From an uncultured Bacteroidales bacterium (GTDB taxonomy: Bacteria > Bacteroidota > Bacteroidia > Bacteroidales > Paludibacteraceae), in NCBI GenBank assembly GCA_902799875.1, contig CADCCH010000022.1, forward strand, positions 1 to 38,696: a DNA stretch of 38,696 nt, in the 5' to 3' direction. Every line of letters starts with the position of its first letter. Position 1 is the stretch's first letter. The position numbers and the translations under genes were made by a program. A model generated the notes under the pieces. It was not told the origin of the DNA and did no database searches. It saw only the letters and a list, made by a program, of their open reading frames with translations. Shown one piece after another: positions 24,578-32,023 of this stretch.

Positions 24578-25702
24578 TTAGTCGTTTAAGAGCATCGGCA
24601 TGAGGAGCATCAGCACGTCCTCGTTCTCTTCGTTCTCTGCCGGCAGAATCAGACCTGCACGAGCCGGATCAGCCAGTTTGAGTTGTACATCGGTCGAAGC
24701 GATCGAGCTCAGCAGATCAATCAGGAACGGAGCCTTGAAACCGATCGCCATCGGTGTGCCGTTATAACTGCAAGCAATCGTTTCCTCAGCACTCGTCGAG
24801 AAATCGATATCCTGTGCAGAAATCTTAATCTGGTTCTCACTCAGAGCCAGACGCAGTTGCGCCGTACCGTTGTTAGCGAACACAGCCACACGCTTGCAGG
24901 CATTGATGAGCGTCTGACGGTCTGCGGTCACGATGTTCTGGTTAGCCTGCGGGATAACGGCATTGTAGTTCGGGAAACGACCCTCGATCTGACGGCAAAC
25001 TACGATGGTAGCGCCAAACTCAAAACGAGCGTTCTTAGCACCGAACGTCACCTTCACTTCGCTCTCCTCTTTAGCCAAGAGGTTCTTCAGCAGACTTGCC
25101 GGTTTCTTCGGCAGGATGAAGTTAGCCGTAGCACCGGCCTGTACACCGTTGTTGATGTAACGAACCAAACGGTGCGCATCGGTAGCTACCATCGTCACTT
25201 TCTCCGGAGCAATATCAAAGAAGATACCGTTCATCACCGGACGCAACTCGTCGTCCGCGGTGCAGAAGATCGTCTTCTCGATAGCCGCTTGCAGTACATT
25301 AGCCGGCATAACGATCGTCTGTGCCTCAGCTTCCGCACCCGGCATCTCCGGATACTCGTTGCCGTTCACGCCAACGAACGAATAGGTACCGTTCTGGCTA
25401 ACCATGCTAACCGCAAAGTTATTCTCGTCGATCGTGAAAGAGAGCGGTTGCTCCGAGAACTCCTTGAGGGTCTCCAGCAACAACTTAGCCGCTGAAGCTA
25501 CTTTGCCGGCACCTTCTACTGCCTCTACCTCCACACTCGTACGGATCGTGGTCTCACCGTCCGAAGCGGTCAGTTTCAGTTCATTACCTTGCAAATCAAA
25601 GAGCACGTCGTCCAGAATCGGCAACGCGTTCTTACTGTTAATAACACGGCTTACAGCCTGCAATTGCGAAAAGAGTTTAGAACTCGAAATAGTAAATTTC
25701 AT
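24578..25702 (-). CDS. dnaN: DNA polymerase III beta subunit (sliding clamp)
   Basis: 374 residues, normal for a beta clamp. Three topologically equal domains: the N-terminal MKFTISSSKLFSQLQAVSRVINSKNALPILDDVLF is split here from the usual start, the centre has IFFDIAPEKVTMVATDAHRL, and the C-terminus ends LMLLMPMLLND, the partner-binding edge. It tethers DNA polymerase to DNA. dnaA is not adjacent, and no DnaA box cluster (TTATCCACA) is seen upstream, so this is not evidence for an origin here. First gene of a 13-gene string. Confidence 0.97.
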   Translation of the reverse strand: MKFTISSSKLFSQLQAVSRVINSKNALPILDDVLFDLQGNELKLTASDGETTIRTSVEVEAVEGAGKVASAAKLLLETLKEFSEQPLSFTIDENNFAVSMVSQNGTYSFVGVNGNEYPEMPGAEAEAQTIVMPANVLQAAIEKTIFCTADDELRPVMNGIFFDIAPEKVTMVATDAHRLVRYINNGVQAGATANFILPKKPASLLKNLLAKEESEVKVTFGAKNARFEFGATIVVCRQIEGRFPNYNAVIPQANQNIVTADRQTLINACKRVAVFANNGTAQLRLALSENQIKISAQDIDFSTSAEETIACSYNGTPMAIGFKAPFLIDLLSSIASTDVQLKLADPARAGLILPAENEENEDVLMLLMPMLLND

Positions 25703-25743
25703 ATTCGTATGTTTTTAGTTATTTTTGTCCTTTTTTTACTTTA

Positions 25744-25773
25744 TATATGCACACGCATTTTTCTTCGCATATA
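25744..25773 (-). promoter_or_regulatory. Inverted repeat in the dnaN leader
   Basis: TATATGC (25744-25750) and GCATATA (25767-25773) with 16 bases between them, in the roughly 100-base dnaN 5' untranslated region. A hairpin is possible; no known riboswitch is recognised. Confidence 0.35.
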
Positions 25774-25808
25774 CACGCGCGTTTACACAAGCGCATACAA
25801 ATCGGCTG

Positions 25809-25839
25809 CAAAATTACAAAAAAAAATTGACATACACAA
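25809..25839 (-). promoter_or_regulatory. Promoter of dnaN and the downstream gene string
   Basis: Minus strand: CTTGTGTATGTCA, long T tract, TGTAATTTTG with -7 at 25809-25816. Boxes 20 bases apart. It predicts a 100-base leader. Confidence 0.78.
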
Positions 25840-25887
25840 GAGTGTATGCCATTTTTTGCAGAAAAATGCAATTTTTGTGTCTGAAAA

Positions 25888-25919
25888 TTTGGATATATGC
25901 GAAAAAAGTAGTATCTTTG
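25888..25919 (+). promoter_or_regulatory. Plus-strand promoter with no ORF behind it
   Basis: TTTG at 25888-25891, A6 tract, TATCTTTG at 25912-25919, 20 bases apart. It points into a gene-free region and is divergent from the dnaN promoter. Confidence 0.75.
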
Positions 25920-25925
25920 CAGAAA

Positions 25926-26290
25926 ATTTGAGACGCAACTGAAAGTTCAGTATTTAAAAGAGGGAAGAGAGATTGAGTAGACAATAAGTTAAGAGAATAG
26001 TGAGAGGGTGCTCAGGATGGTTTAAGCAACCATTGAGCACCCTTTCAGCATCCATTGAGCATCCATTGGACTAAGTGGGCAATAAGTCGGCAGATAGCCG
26101 ATAGAGAGTCGAGAACAATTGAGAAAATGAAGAAACTGCGATCAATAATAGGGGAAAAGCGATAAAAATGCGTTTCATTTCTTTTGTTAGCGGTTATATC
26201 CCACTGCCTCATCTGTTTCTAATATAAAAGCAAACGCTTATTTTATAATAGTACGTCACCGCTTTTTTACGCTGTCGGTGCCAGCGGTAT
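25926..26290 (+). ncRNA. Candidate untranslated RNA in a gene-free stretch
   Basis: No ORF above 20 codons follows the promoter at 25888-25919. Visible structure: ACTGA/TCAGT hairpin near 25936, a strong bulged hairpin at 26006-26042 (GGGTGCTCA and ATGGTT arms), repeats of CATTGAGCA and CATCCATTG at 26031-26070, and a CGGC-AGATA-GCCG hairpin at 26088-26100. The purine-rich sequence is unlike neighbouring coding DNA. Two tiny ORFs (12 and 19 codons near 26126 and 26168) are probably chance. It could be a 6S-like or other small RNA; the 3' end is not defined. From about 26160 to 26290 I see nothing further. Confidence 0.35.
26006..26042 (+). terminator. Strong bulged hairpin, possible terminator or RNA domain
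   Basis: GGGTGCTCA (26006-26014) pairs with TGAGCACCC (26034-26042), and ATGGTT (26017-26022) with AACCAT (26028-26033). Two-base bulge GG, loop TAAGC. Followed by TTTC only, so termination would be weak. Confidence 0.45.
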
Positions 26291-26292
26291 TT

Positions 26293-26538
26293 TTATGCAG
26301 CGGTTCCTGCCTCATAGAGGTATTCCGGGGCAATGTCCAATTTACCGTTTTGCCATGAAACAGTCCATCCGTCCAGTTGAAACCGGCTGAATAACTGTTT
26401 GTCTTTCAGGTCACGGAATAATGGATGCGAAGCGATGTATTCTTTCGCATCAAAAATGCGCTCTTTGCCATTCGAAAAAGTAAGAGCCAAACAATAATCG
26501 CCTAAATACTTGGCGTTGTTAATCCAAATCAATTCCAT
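26293..26538 (-). CDS. DUF2442 family protein
   Basis: 81 residues from ATG 26538. The sequence ELIWINNAKYLGDYCLALTFSNGKERIFDAKEYIASHPLFRDLKD (given here as description of the family core) and the closing DGWTVSWQNGKLDIAPEYLYE are typical of DUF2442. Such genes usually follow a DUF4160 gene in what looks like a toxin-antitoxin-type or mobile pair of unknown activity. Here the partner immediately upstream is a remnant. Start is one base after the remnant's stop. No clear terminator follows. Confidence 0.85.
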   Translation of the reverse strand: MELIWINNAKYLGDYCLALTFSNGKERIFDAKEYIASHPLFRDLKDKQLFSRFQLDGWTVSWQNGKLDIAPEYLYEAGTAA

Positions 26539-26539
26539 A

Positions 26540-26628
26540 TTAGTCAAGCGGTTTAATTTCAATAATTTCTTCACCTTTCTCCATGCGCAGCCAATTGTTT
26601 TTCAAAAAAAGCGACTGATCTCTGGCAT
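26540..26628 (-). pseudogene. Internally deleted DUF4160 gene
   Basis: Begins ATG CCA GAG ATC with protein MPEISRFF, the classic DUF4160 start, then hits TGA (26602-26604) in a T7 run. In the next frame the sequence continues LKNNWLRMEKGEEIIEIKPLD and stop, which matches the C-terminal end of DUF4160. The roughly 50 central residues are absent. One more T in the run would join both parts into a 30-residue frame. It is therefore a deletion remnant, possibly with a later homopolymer slip. Confidence 0.7.
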
Positions 26629-26656
26629 GGTGGTTCTTGTTTACATTTTTCGGCTG

Positions 26657-26687
26657 CAAAGTTACTACTTTTTTATGAAATATGCAA
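26657..26687 (-). promoter_or_regulatory. Promoter of the DUF4160 remnant-DUF2442 pair
   Basis: Minus strand: CTTGCATATTTC, A6 tract, TAGTAACTTTG with -7 at 26657-26664. Boxes 20 bases apart. Confidence 0.78.
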
Positions 26688-26693
26688 GAAAAA

Positions 26694-26725
26694 TTTGCAC
26701 AATTCAAAAAAAAGCAGTACTTTTG
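26694..26725 (+). promoter_or_regulatory. Promoter of the exported hydrolase gene
   Basis: TTTG at 26694-26697, A8 tract, GCAGTACTTTTG with -7 at 26718-26725. Boxes 20 bases apart. Nearly back to back with the promoter of the DUF2442 pair. Confidence 0.8.
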
Positions 26726-26766
26726 TGACAGAATAATCTATTTTTATAAAAGTTGGCGGTTTGTAT

Positions 26767-27657
26767 ATGAGAACATCGTTGCGATATATACTGTTTTCAT
26801 TGGGGATGATGGTAGCCATGCTGGTGGCTGCCGAAAATACGATACCCGACCTGTACAGGGGCGCTTCGTTTTTTTATTTCCAATGTAACGGGAAATTCGA
26901 AGGCACCAAAATCAAAGTGTATTATTATATACCTATGGAGGGAGATGTCCGGAACATGAAAGTGCAATTTGTCATGCACGGAGTAAACCGGAATGCCGAC
27001 AGTTATTGCGAATCATGGCAGTCGAAAGCGGAACAATACGGCTTGATCATTTTGGCGCCGATGTTTGACAAAAAGAATTTTCCTACGGAAATGTATCAGC
27101 AAGGCAATGTCTGTTCCAATGGCACACTAAACTACGATGACGAGCTGACATATAGCCAGATAGATGCCATTTTCAAGGCTTTTATGCAGAAATATGACAT
27201 AGCTGACAAAACGTACAATATATACGGTCACTCTGCCGGTGCTCAGTTTGTCCATCGATTGGTCTTGTTTTATGATAGTCCGTATCTGGACAAAGCCGTA
27301 GCCGCCAATGCCGGCACCTATACGTTTGTTTCGAGCAGGCAGGATTATCCGTACGGGCTTAGAAACATAGGAGGTCCCTCTTCTATTTCCAAAAAGGTTT
27401 TCCAGAAACAACTTATTGTCTTTTTAGCAGAAGGAGATACGATACGGGATCCCCACCTGAATGTGTCGAGTGAAGCGGACCGGCAAGGGACTACCCGGTT
27501 TGAACGGGGCAATAATTTCTTCCGGTCGGCAGAGGATTATGCCACAAAGAAAAAGAGAGCTTTCCTTTGGCAACTCCGCACCTTGTCCGGCGCGGCACAT
27601 TCCAACAGTCGTATGGCGCCCGCTGCGGCAGATTTATTGTACGCAAAACCTGACTAA
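26767..27657 (+). CDS. Exported alpha/beta hydrolase (esterase/depolymerase-like)
   Basis: 296 residues from ATG 26767. Signal peptide to about residue 22 (MVAMLVAAE). The mature part has an alpha/beta hydrolase pattern: oxyanion region FVMHGVNRNADSY (about 69-80), nucleophile elbow YGHSAGAQFVHRL (S156), likely acid in LAEGDTIRDPHLN and histidine in SGAAHSNSRM. It resembles feruloyl esterase or PHB-depolymerase-like secreted esterases, which act on ester-linked polymer side chains; the exact substrate is unknown. It uses its own promoter and stands alone between divergent DUF2442 and murI. Confidence 0.82.
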   Translation: MRTSLRYILFSLGMMVAMLVAAENTIPDLYRGASFFYFQCNGKFEGTKIKVYYYIPMEGDVRNMKVQFVMHGVNRNADSYCESWQSKAEQYGLIILAPMFDKKNFPTEMYQQGNVCSNGTLNYDDELTYSQIDAIFKAFMQKYDIADKTYNIYGHSAGAQFVHRLVLFYDSPYLDKAVAANAGTYTFVSSRQDYPYGLRNIGGPSSISKKVFQKQLIVFLAEGDTIRDPHLNVSSEADRQGTTRFERGNNFFRSAEDYATKKKRAFLWQLRTLSGAAHSNSRMAPAAADLLYAKPD

Positions 27658-27678
27658 GCCGATTTTTTTCGACAAATA

Positions 27679-27710
27679 TTTGTATATTTGATTTTTTTGT
27701 AGTAATTTTG
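27679..27710 (+). promoter_or_regulatory. Promoter of murI, very close to the start codon
   Basis: TTTG at 27679-27682, T7 tract, TAATTTTG at 27703-27710, 20 bases apart. The murI ATG is at 27720, leaving a leader of only a few bases. Confidence 0.78.
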
Positions 27711-27719
27711 CGCTCGATT

Positions 27720-28571
27720 ATGGCAAAGATAGGTGTTTTTGACAGTGGGTACGGGGGGCTGACGATATTGGAAGCCATCCGAAAGGCGATCCCACAGTAC
27801 GATTTTTTGTACTTGGGGGATAACGCACGTGCGCCGTACGGTACGCACTCTTTCGATGTGATATACCGGTACACGCTGCAAGCGGTTCAGTACCTATTGG
27901 AGCAGGACTGCGCACTGGTTATTCTGGCCTGCAACACAGCAAGTGCGAAGGCGCTACGAACGATTCAGCAGACTTATTTGGTATCCCGGAATATCGGTAT
28001 CCCGGAATCCCGAAGAGTGAATGTACTCGGAGTGATAAGGCCGACCGTAGAAGCCGTACCGGCAATCACGAAAAGCGGACATGTGGGGATTTTGGCAACT
28101 CCGGCAACGGTTAGTTCGGAATCCTACGTACTGGAATTACAGAAGATCGCTCCGGATCTGACCATTACGCAACAAGCATGTCCGATGTGGGTGCCGCTGA
28201 TCGAGGCTGGGGAACACGTTAAAGAGGGTGCCGACTATTTTGTTGAGAAATACCTGCAGGAGATTTTAAGCAAAGACCCGCAAATCGATACGCTGGTGTT
28301 GGGTTGTACGCACTACCCTCTTCTCAAAGAGAAGATCGATGGATGGATTCGGAATAATCGGAATAATCCGGGTATTCAGACGATTGCACAGGGGGAATTG
28401 GAGGCGAAGAGTCTGACGGATTATCTGAAACGTCATCCGGAGTATCGGGAGCAGTTGAGTACCGGTGGCAGTTGTACTTATCTGACGACCGAAAATGCGG
28501 ACCGCTTTTCGCAATCCGCATCCATATTTCTCAATGCGCCTATCCAGGCGGAACACATTGATTTGAACTGA
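27720..28571 (+). CDS. murI: Glutamate racemase
   Basis: 283 residues. Makes D-glutamate for peptidoglycan. Catalytic cysteines C71 in LACNTAS and C196 in LGCTHYP are present, with the N-terminal IGVFDSGYGGLT and substrate-binding GDNARAPYG. Two separate short-period repeats interrupt the family pattern: 27982-28013 (residues about 88-99, VSRNIGIPESRR) and 28347-28373 (about 209-219, IRNNRNNPGIQ). In many Bacteroidales murI follows the ompH genes; here it is 11 kb away on the opposite strand. It converges with the gene at 28590 only 18 bases later, without an evident terminator. Confidence 0.95.
   Translation: MAKIGVFDSGYGGLTILEAIRKAIPQYDFLYLGDNARAPYGTHSFDVIYRYTLQAVQYLLEQDCALVILACNTASAKALRTIQQTYLVSRNIGIPESRRVNVLGVIRPTVEAVPAITKSGHVGILATPATVSSESYVLELQKIAPDLTITQQACPMWVPLIEAGEHVKEGADYFVEKYLQEILSKDPQIDTLVLGCTHYPLLKEKIDGWIRNNRNNPGIQTIAQGELEAKSLTDYLKRHPEYREQLSTGGSCTYLTTENADRFSQSASIFLNAPIQAEHIDLN
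27982..28013 (+). repeat. 8-base tandem repeat in murI
   Basis: Units TATCCCGG, AATATCGG, TATCCCGG, AATCCCGA, in frame. Confidence 0.8.
28347..28373 (+). repeat. 9-base tandem repeat in murI
   Basis: Units ATTCGGAAT, AATCGGAAT, AATCCGGGT, with ATTC starting a fourth. Encodes IRNNRNNPG. Confidence 0.75.
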
Positions 28572-28589
28572 CTCTCCCGTCTTTTAACT

Positions 28590-29588
28590 TTACCTCACTT
28601 CCTGTCCCGTGAGGGTATATTCCTTCTCTCCACGGAGGATGAGAATCTGACCGTCACGGAGGATCTTTTGCGTGGCAGGTTGTGTTTGTCCTGCAAGCAT
28701 ATTTTCTATGGCAGTGGGATTGGCGTCAGGTATGTGAGTTTGTACAAGACGAACAGACAGGCCTATGTCGGCTTCCATATGGTACAGAAGCGTAGAGTTA
28801 GCACTGTGTATAAATAAGATACGTTTAAGAACTCCATTCTGCACAGAAGATGTCCAATAGTAGCCACGTTCATTTATAAAGTTGATTTTGTTCTCATTGA
28901 CTCTACAGCCGGCTGCCGGCAGAAAGACTGCGCCTGCAGCCTCCATTTGCCGCCATGCAGTAGTATCATACACATTAGTCGTCCAATCTTCAGCCATGGC
29001 AATGAATGAAATCCCCTCAGGTAGTATGAATTCATCGGGCAAAATGGCATATCCGTGCACCCCATTCACAGCGACCTGTGAGCGAAGATTTGTGGCATTT
29101 TTGCGCGTATTGAAAAGATAATTCAATTCATTGAAATTCAGTGTACGCCATAGTCCTGCCGCATTCCCCCCGTTTGAAATCGCATTATATACGCCCCAAT
29201 CTGCGTTTGCATAATCTCCCGTCATGTTATATACAAACCAAAGATCATGCAAACTATAGTCACTCGGATTAGTTGAAGTAGAATAAGGCTGATAGGCGCT
29301 ATTGCCGCAGCCACTTTCCCAACCGCTCGTTGCCCAGCCAAATAAATCTATCCAACCTGCATACGTGGGGGAAATATTGGTGTTCTGAGCACCTATTACA
29401 TCCCACTGGTTTTCCGCAAAACGCCATGTACCGGTAGAGGCTTGGTACTGTAAATTGCCTTGCGAAAATTGTACTTTGTCGCCGCTACCATTTATGGTAA
29501 ATGTGCCGTTCAATGCACCTTCTTCCGTAGCACTAACATTAAAACAAACCATCAACATAGATAGTAAAGATAGTAAATACTTATTCAT
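28590..29588 (-). CDS. Exported FISUMP-like repeat-family protein with C-terminal sorting-like tail
   Basis: 332 residues from ATG 29588. Signal peptide MNKYLLSLLSMLMVCFNVSA. The body (FSQGNLQYQASTGTWRFAENQW, IDLFGWATSGW, WGVYNAISNGG, LWRTLNFNELNYLFNTR, AGAVFLPAAGCR, GYYWTSS; separate conserved blocks) belongs to a large paralogous family of Bacteroidales surface proteins related to the Fibrobacter major paralogous domain. The tail KILRDGQILILRGEKEYTLTG resembles the shortened C-terminal domain found on many Bacteroidales secreted proteins, suggestive of type IX-like sorting. Biological role unknown. Third gene of the 31902-28590 operon. Confidence 0.8.
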   Translation of the reverse strand: MNKYLLSLLSMLMVCFNVSATEEGALNGTFTINGSGDKVQFSQGNLQYQASTGTWRFAENQWDVIGAQNTNISPTYAGWIDLFGWATSGWESGCGNSAYQPYSTSTNPSDYSLHDLWFVYNMTGDYANADWGVYNAISNGGNAAGLWRTLNFNELNYLFNTRKNATNLRSQVAVNGVHGYAILPDEFILPEGISFIAMAEDWTTNVYDTTAWRQMEAAGAVFLPAAGCRVNENKINFINERGYYWTSSVQNGVLKRILFIHSANSTLLYHMEADIGLSVRLVQTHIPDANPTAIENMLAGQTQPATQKILRDGQILILRGEKEYTLTGQEVR

Positions 29589-29620
29589 GTTACTCATTTT
29601 TTTCCGGATTATATTTGGGG

Positions 29621-31117
29621 TTACCATGCGACGCCGAGGGTGAGGCCGAGGCCGTGCTGGAGGTATTGATTGAAAGTGTCGTAATTTGTTTTGGGCTTGA
29701 ACGCCGGGATCTTCAGGTCATTCTTAGTCCACTGCCAATCCATCGCGTAATGAAGTCCCAGGACCAAGTCCACGGAGTTGAACGGGATACGCCAATCGAG
29801 CCCTATACGCGTATCCGTGAGAATAGCAAAGCCGCCATAGATATTTCCCGTTTTCATCGGTCCGGCTCCGGCACTCTGGGTAATACGCGGAACAAGCATG
29901 TATTTTCCCACCTGAATGGGCAGCTGACCTCCGACATAAATGCCGAACATGGCCCCCGCGCGGGTTTTATAACCTAACTTGGTAGCGAAAATCTCGTCCT
30001 CGGTCATGGCTTCTTCGATAAGCGCAGTTATCTGCACGCCGGTAGCTATATAACCCAACCAATCATGCCCTACTTGCAGCCCCACCTGCTGGTTCATTCC
30101 CAGATAATTGTCATAGACCAACCGCACATGGTTCATATTATCCATATCCGTTACGATATGCGTTGCAGAGCGCTCGAATTTCTTGGCAGCCTTCCCCTTT
30201 TGCGCAATCAGACTATCACGGACAGCAAGTGTGCGCAGCGCGGGATCAAGCGGCAAATGCCAATCCGTCTCCCTTAAATCTTTTTGAACCGAATCCGGCA
30301 ACTGGCGGAACACATACAACCAATCTTCGCCGGAGAGAGCACGTAGAGGCTCCATCTCATTGCTTGCATCTGTTTTAGATGCTCCTAATGTGGCGATAAA
30401 CGCTTGCACATCTTCTTTCCCGATTGCCAATCCCACTCCTTCTCGGTAGAAAGCCTTCCAGGTGTTGATGCCCAAGATCTCGTACTTGCCTGCCGCGTTT
30501 TTGAGCAAGAGCGGTCCGCCGCTACTACCGGGATCGATAGAGGCGGTATGCTGGATGATGCGCGAAGCGCGCTCGTGACTATCGACATCCACGCGTGCGT
30601 TGGAGATGCTTCCGCGCGTGAGTTGCCAGGACGGTTTATTTGCCAACTCGGGAAAACCTGCTGCCACAATAGAGAGATCTTCCTCTATCTCACCGGCATA
30701 AAGCGGCAGGGCTATCATCTCACATTCCGCAGGAAGGGCGATTGCCGCCAAGTCCGCTTCGCCGATATTCGTCACTTCGCAATGCTCGTAACGGAGCGTT
30801 TTCTCGTGGAGCTGGAAGGTGAGGGTTGCTTTCCCGGCATAGCCGATGACATGGAGGTTGGTGAGCACATATTTCTTGCCGCCCTGCTCTATCACGACAC
30901 CCGAACCGAAAGTGCCTTCGTTTTTATAGGCGGTTAACGCCCGCGAAGCACTTCTCATTCCGGCTCTCGCCGTATAGAGGGCGTAGTCGCCCATGAGCGA
31001 TTTGTCCGCATCGGAATACTCCGGTTCAACGACACAAACACTATGCCGCAAACCTTGCGCAGAAGCCGGCAGCAGCACACACAGCAGCATAGCTGCCAAA
31101 TAGAAAATACGTTTCAT
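29621..31117 (-). CDS. Exported trypsin-like serine protease with C-terminal barrel-like domain
   Basis: 498 residues. Signal peptide MKRIFYLAAMLLCVLLPASAQ. A trypsin-fold domain has the full triad: H89 in TNLHV, D122 in EADLAAI, S199 in DPGSSGGPLL, preceded by GTFGSGVVIE. Unlike DegP/HtrA no PDZ domain follows. Instead there is a linker (about 250-330) and a beta-rich region of some 160 residues (YNDNYLG-type start, HDWLGYIATGVQ, TRIGLDWRIPFNSVDLVLGLHYAM) ending LGLTLGVAW with a terminal aromatic, like an outer-membrane barrel. A protease displayed or anchored at the outer membrane is inferred. Confidence 0.85.
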   Translation of the reverse strand: MKRIFYLAAMLLCVLLPASAQGLRHSVCVVEPEYSDADKSLMGDYALYTARAGMRSASRALTAYKNEGTFGSGVVIEQGGKKYVLTNLHVIGYAGKATLTFQLHEKTLRYEHCEVTNIGEADLAAIALPAECEMIALPLYAGEIEEDLSIVAAGFPELANKPSWQLTRGSISNARVDVDSHERASRIIQHTASIDPGSSGGPLLLKNAAGKYEILGINTWKAFYREGVGLAIGKEDVQAFIATLGASKTDASNEMEPLRALSGEDWLYVFRQLPDSVQKDLRETDWHLPLDPALRTLAVRDSLIAQKGKAAKKFERSATHIVTDMDNMNHVRLVYDNYLGMNQQVGLQVGHDWLGYIATGVQITALIEEAMTEDEIFATKLGYKTRAGAMFGIYVGGQLPIQVGKYMLVPRITQSAGAGPMKTGNIYGGFAILTDTRIGLDWRIPFNSVDLVLGLHYAMDWQWTKNDLKIPAFKPKTNYDTFNQYLQHGLGLTLGVAW

Positions 31118-31128
31118 ATCAGAAAAAA

Positions 31129-31902
31129 TTATTCGTCGTCACCCACTACACCATTCGAAACTGAGTCCGTCTTCGTCTCCGGAACAGCTTTTTCTTCCGG
31201 CATGGTGTTGTCTTCAGGAATCACTTTTAGCGGCTTTTCTGCTTTCTTGTCCCCCGCCATTTCGTCCAATATATACTGCATATCGGAGCCTTTGAGTTTA
31301 CCTTTCTTGATAGCCGTAGCGATCTCTTCATTCTCAGCAAACAGTTTCGCTGCCGCATTCTTCATCGCCATAAAACTGCCGTTCGCCATCGCCAGTTCAG
31401 CCAGTTCCAACTCCGGGCGAACCAGATAATAGAGCGTAGGCGTGTCCGGTCCGTTTCCACCTTTAAACTTCACGAAATACAGGTCGCCTGTCTTCTTGTC
31501 TATCTGGTAGTACATCTCGCATTGGAAAATCACACCCCATGCACTTCCCATCACCGGATTACCCCATTGATGCTCATTCTGCATCATCGATTTGCGGGCG
31601 TGGACGTAGTACAACACGTGCTTCTTATCCGGGAAATCCTTATGCCAGATCTTGATACCAACGATATTCGCCGCATCTATATCCGTATGACCTTTGTCAC
31701 CCGCATTCTTCTTGACCCCCAGCTTGCCTTTGCCGACTCGCGGTAACTCCACCTCCGCGTATTCTTCGGAATGTCCGTCCACGAAATACACTTCACCCGG
31801 GTAATAATGAGGCGTAAGCAAAGTCATTTGTGCAATAAACTGCGCGTGAAGCGCTACGCTGGCAAAGACTGCTGCCAGAACAAGAAGAAATCTTTTTTTC
31901 AT
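31129..31902 (-). CDS. Exported protein of unknown function, first of the protease operon
   Basis: 257 residues from ATG 31902 (upstream start codons lack a signal peptide). Signal peptide MKKRFLLVLAAVFASVALHAQ. The mature part has a beta-rich region (VYFVDGHSEEYAEVELPRVG, IVGIKIWHKDF), then a helical part, and an acidic, Lys/Glu-rich tail. No family recognised. Expressed from the promoter at 31933-31963 and 11 bases upstream of the serine protease, so it may be a substrate, inhibitor or partner of it; that is inference from position. Confidence 0.8.
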   Translation of the reverse strand: MKKRFLLVLAAVFASVALHAQFIAQMTLLTPHYYPGEVYFVDGHSEEYAEVELPRVGKGKLGVKKNAGDKGHTDIDAANIVGIKIWHKDFPDKKHVLYYVHARKSMMQNEHQWGNPVMGSAWGVIFQCEMYYQIDKKTGDLYFVKFKGGNGPDTPTLYYLVRPELELAELAMANGSFMAMKNAAAKLFAENEEIATAIKKGKLKGSDMQYILDEMAGDKKAEKPLKVIPEDNTMPEEKAVPETKTDSVSNGVVGDDE

Positions 31903-31932
31903 AAATTTGAACGTTTTATTAACAATTCGCTG

Positions 31933-31963
31933 CAAAATTACAGCTTTTTATTGACATATGCAA
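31933..31963 (-). promoter_or_regulatory. Promoter of the exported protease operon
   Basis: Minus strand: ATTGCATATGTCA, A5 tract, GTAATTTTG with -7 at 31933-31940. Boxes 20 bases apart. It drives three genes ending at 28590. Confidence 0.78.
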
Positions 31964-32023
31964 TAGTTTATAATATTTTTTTACCATAAATACACAAAAA
32001 GCGTGCGTTTTCGTTCGCTTCAT

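Noticed and set aside
26126..26227. Two mini frames of 12 and 19 codons (ATG near 26126 and 26168)
   Set aside because: Too short, no ribosome site, and no regulatory pattern typical of leader peptides.
25703..26292. Possible replication origin beside dnaN
   Set aside because: No DnaA box cluster or AT-rich unwinding repeats are seen, and dnaA is not adjacent.
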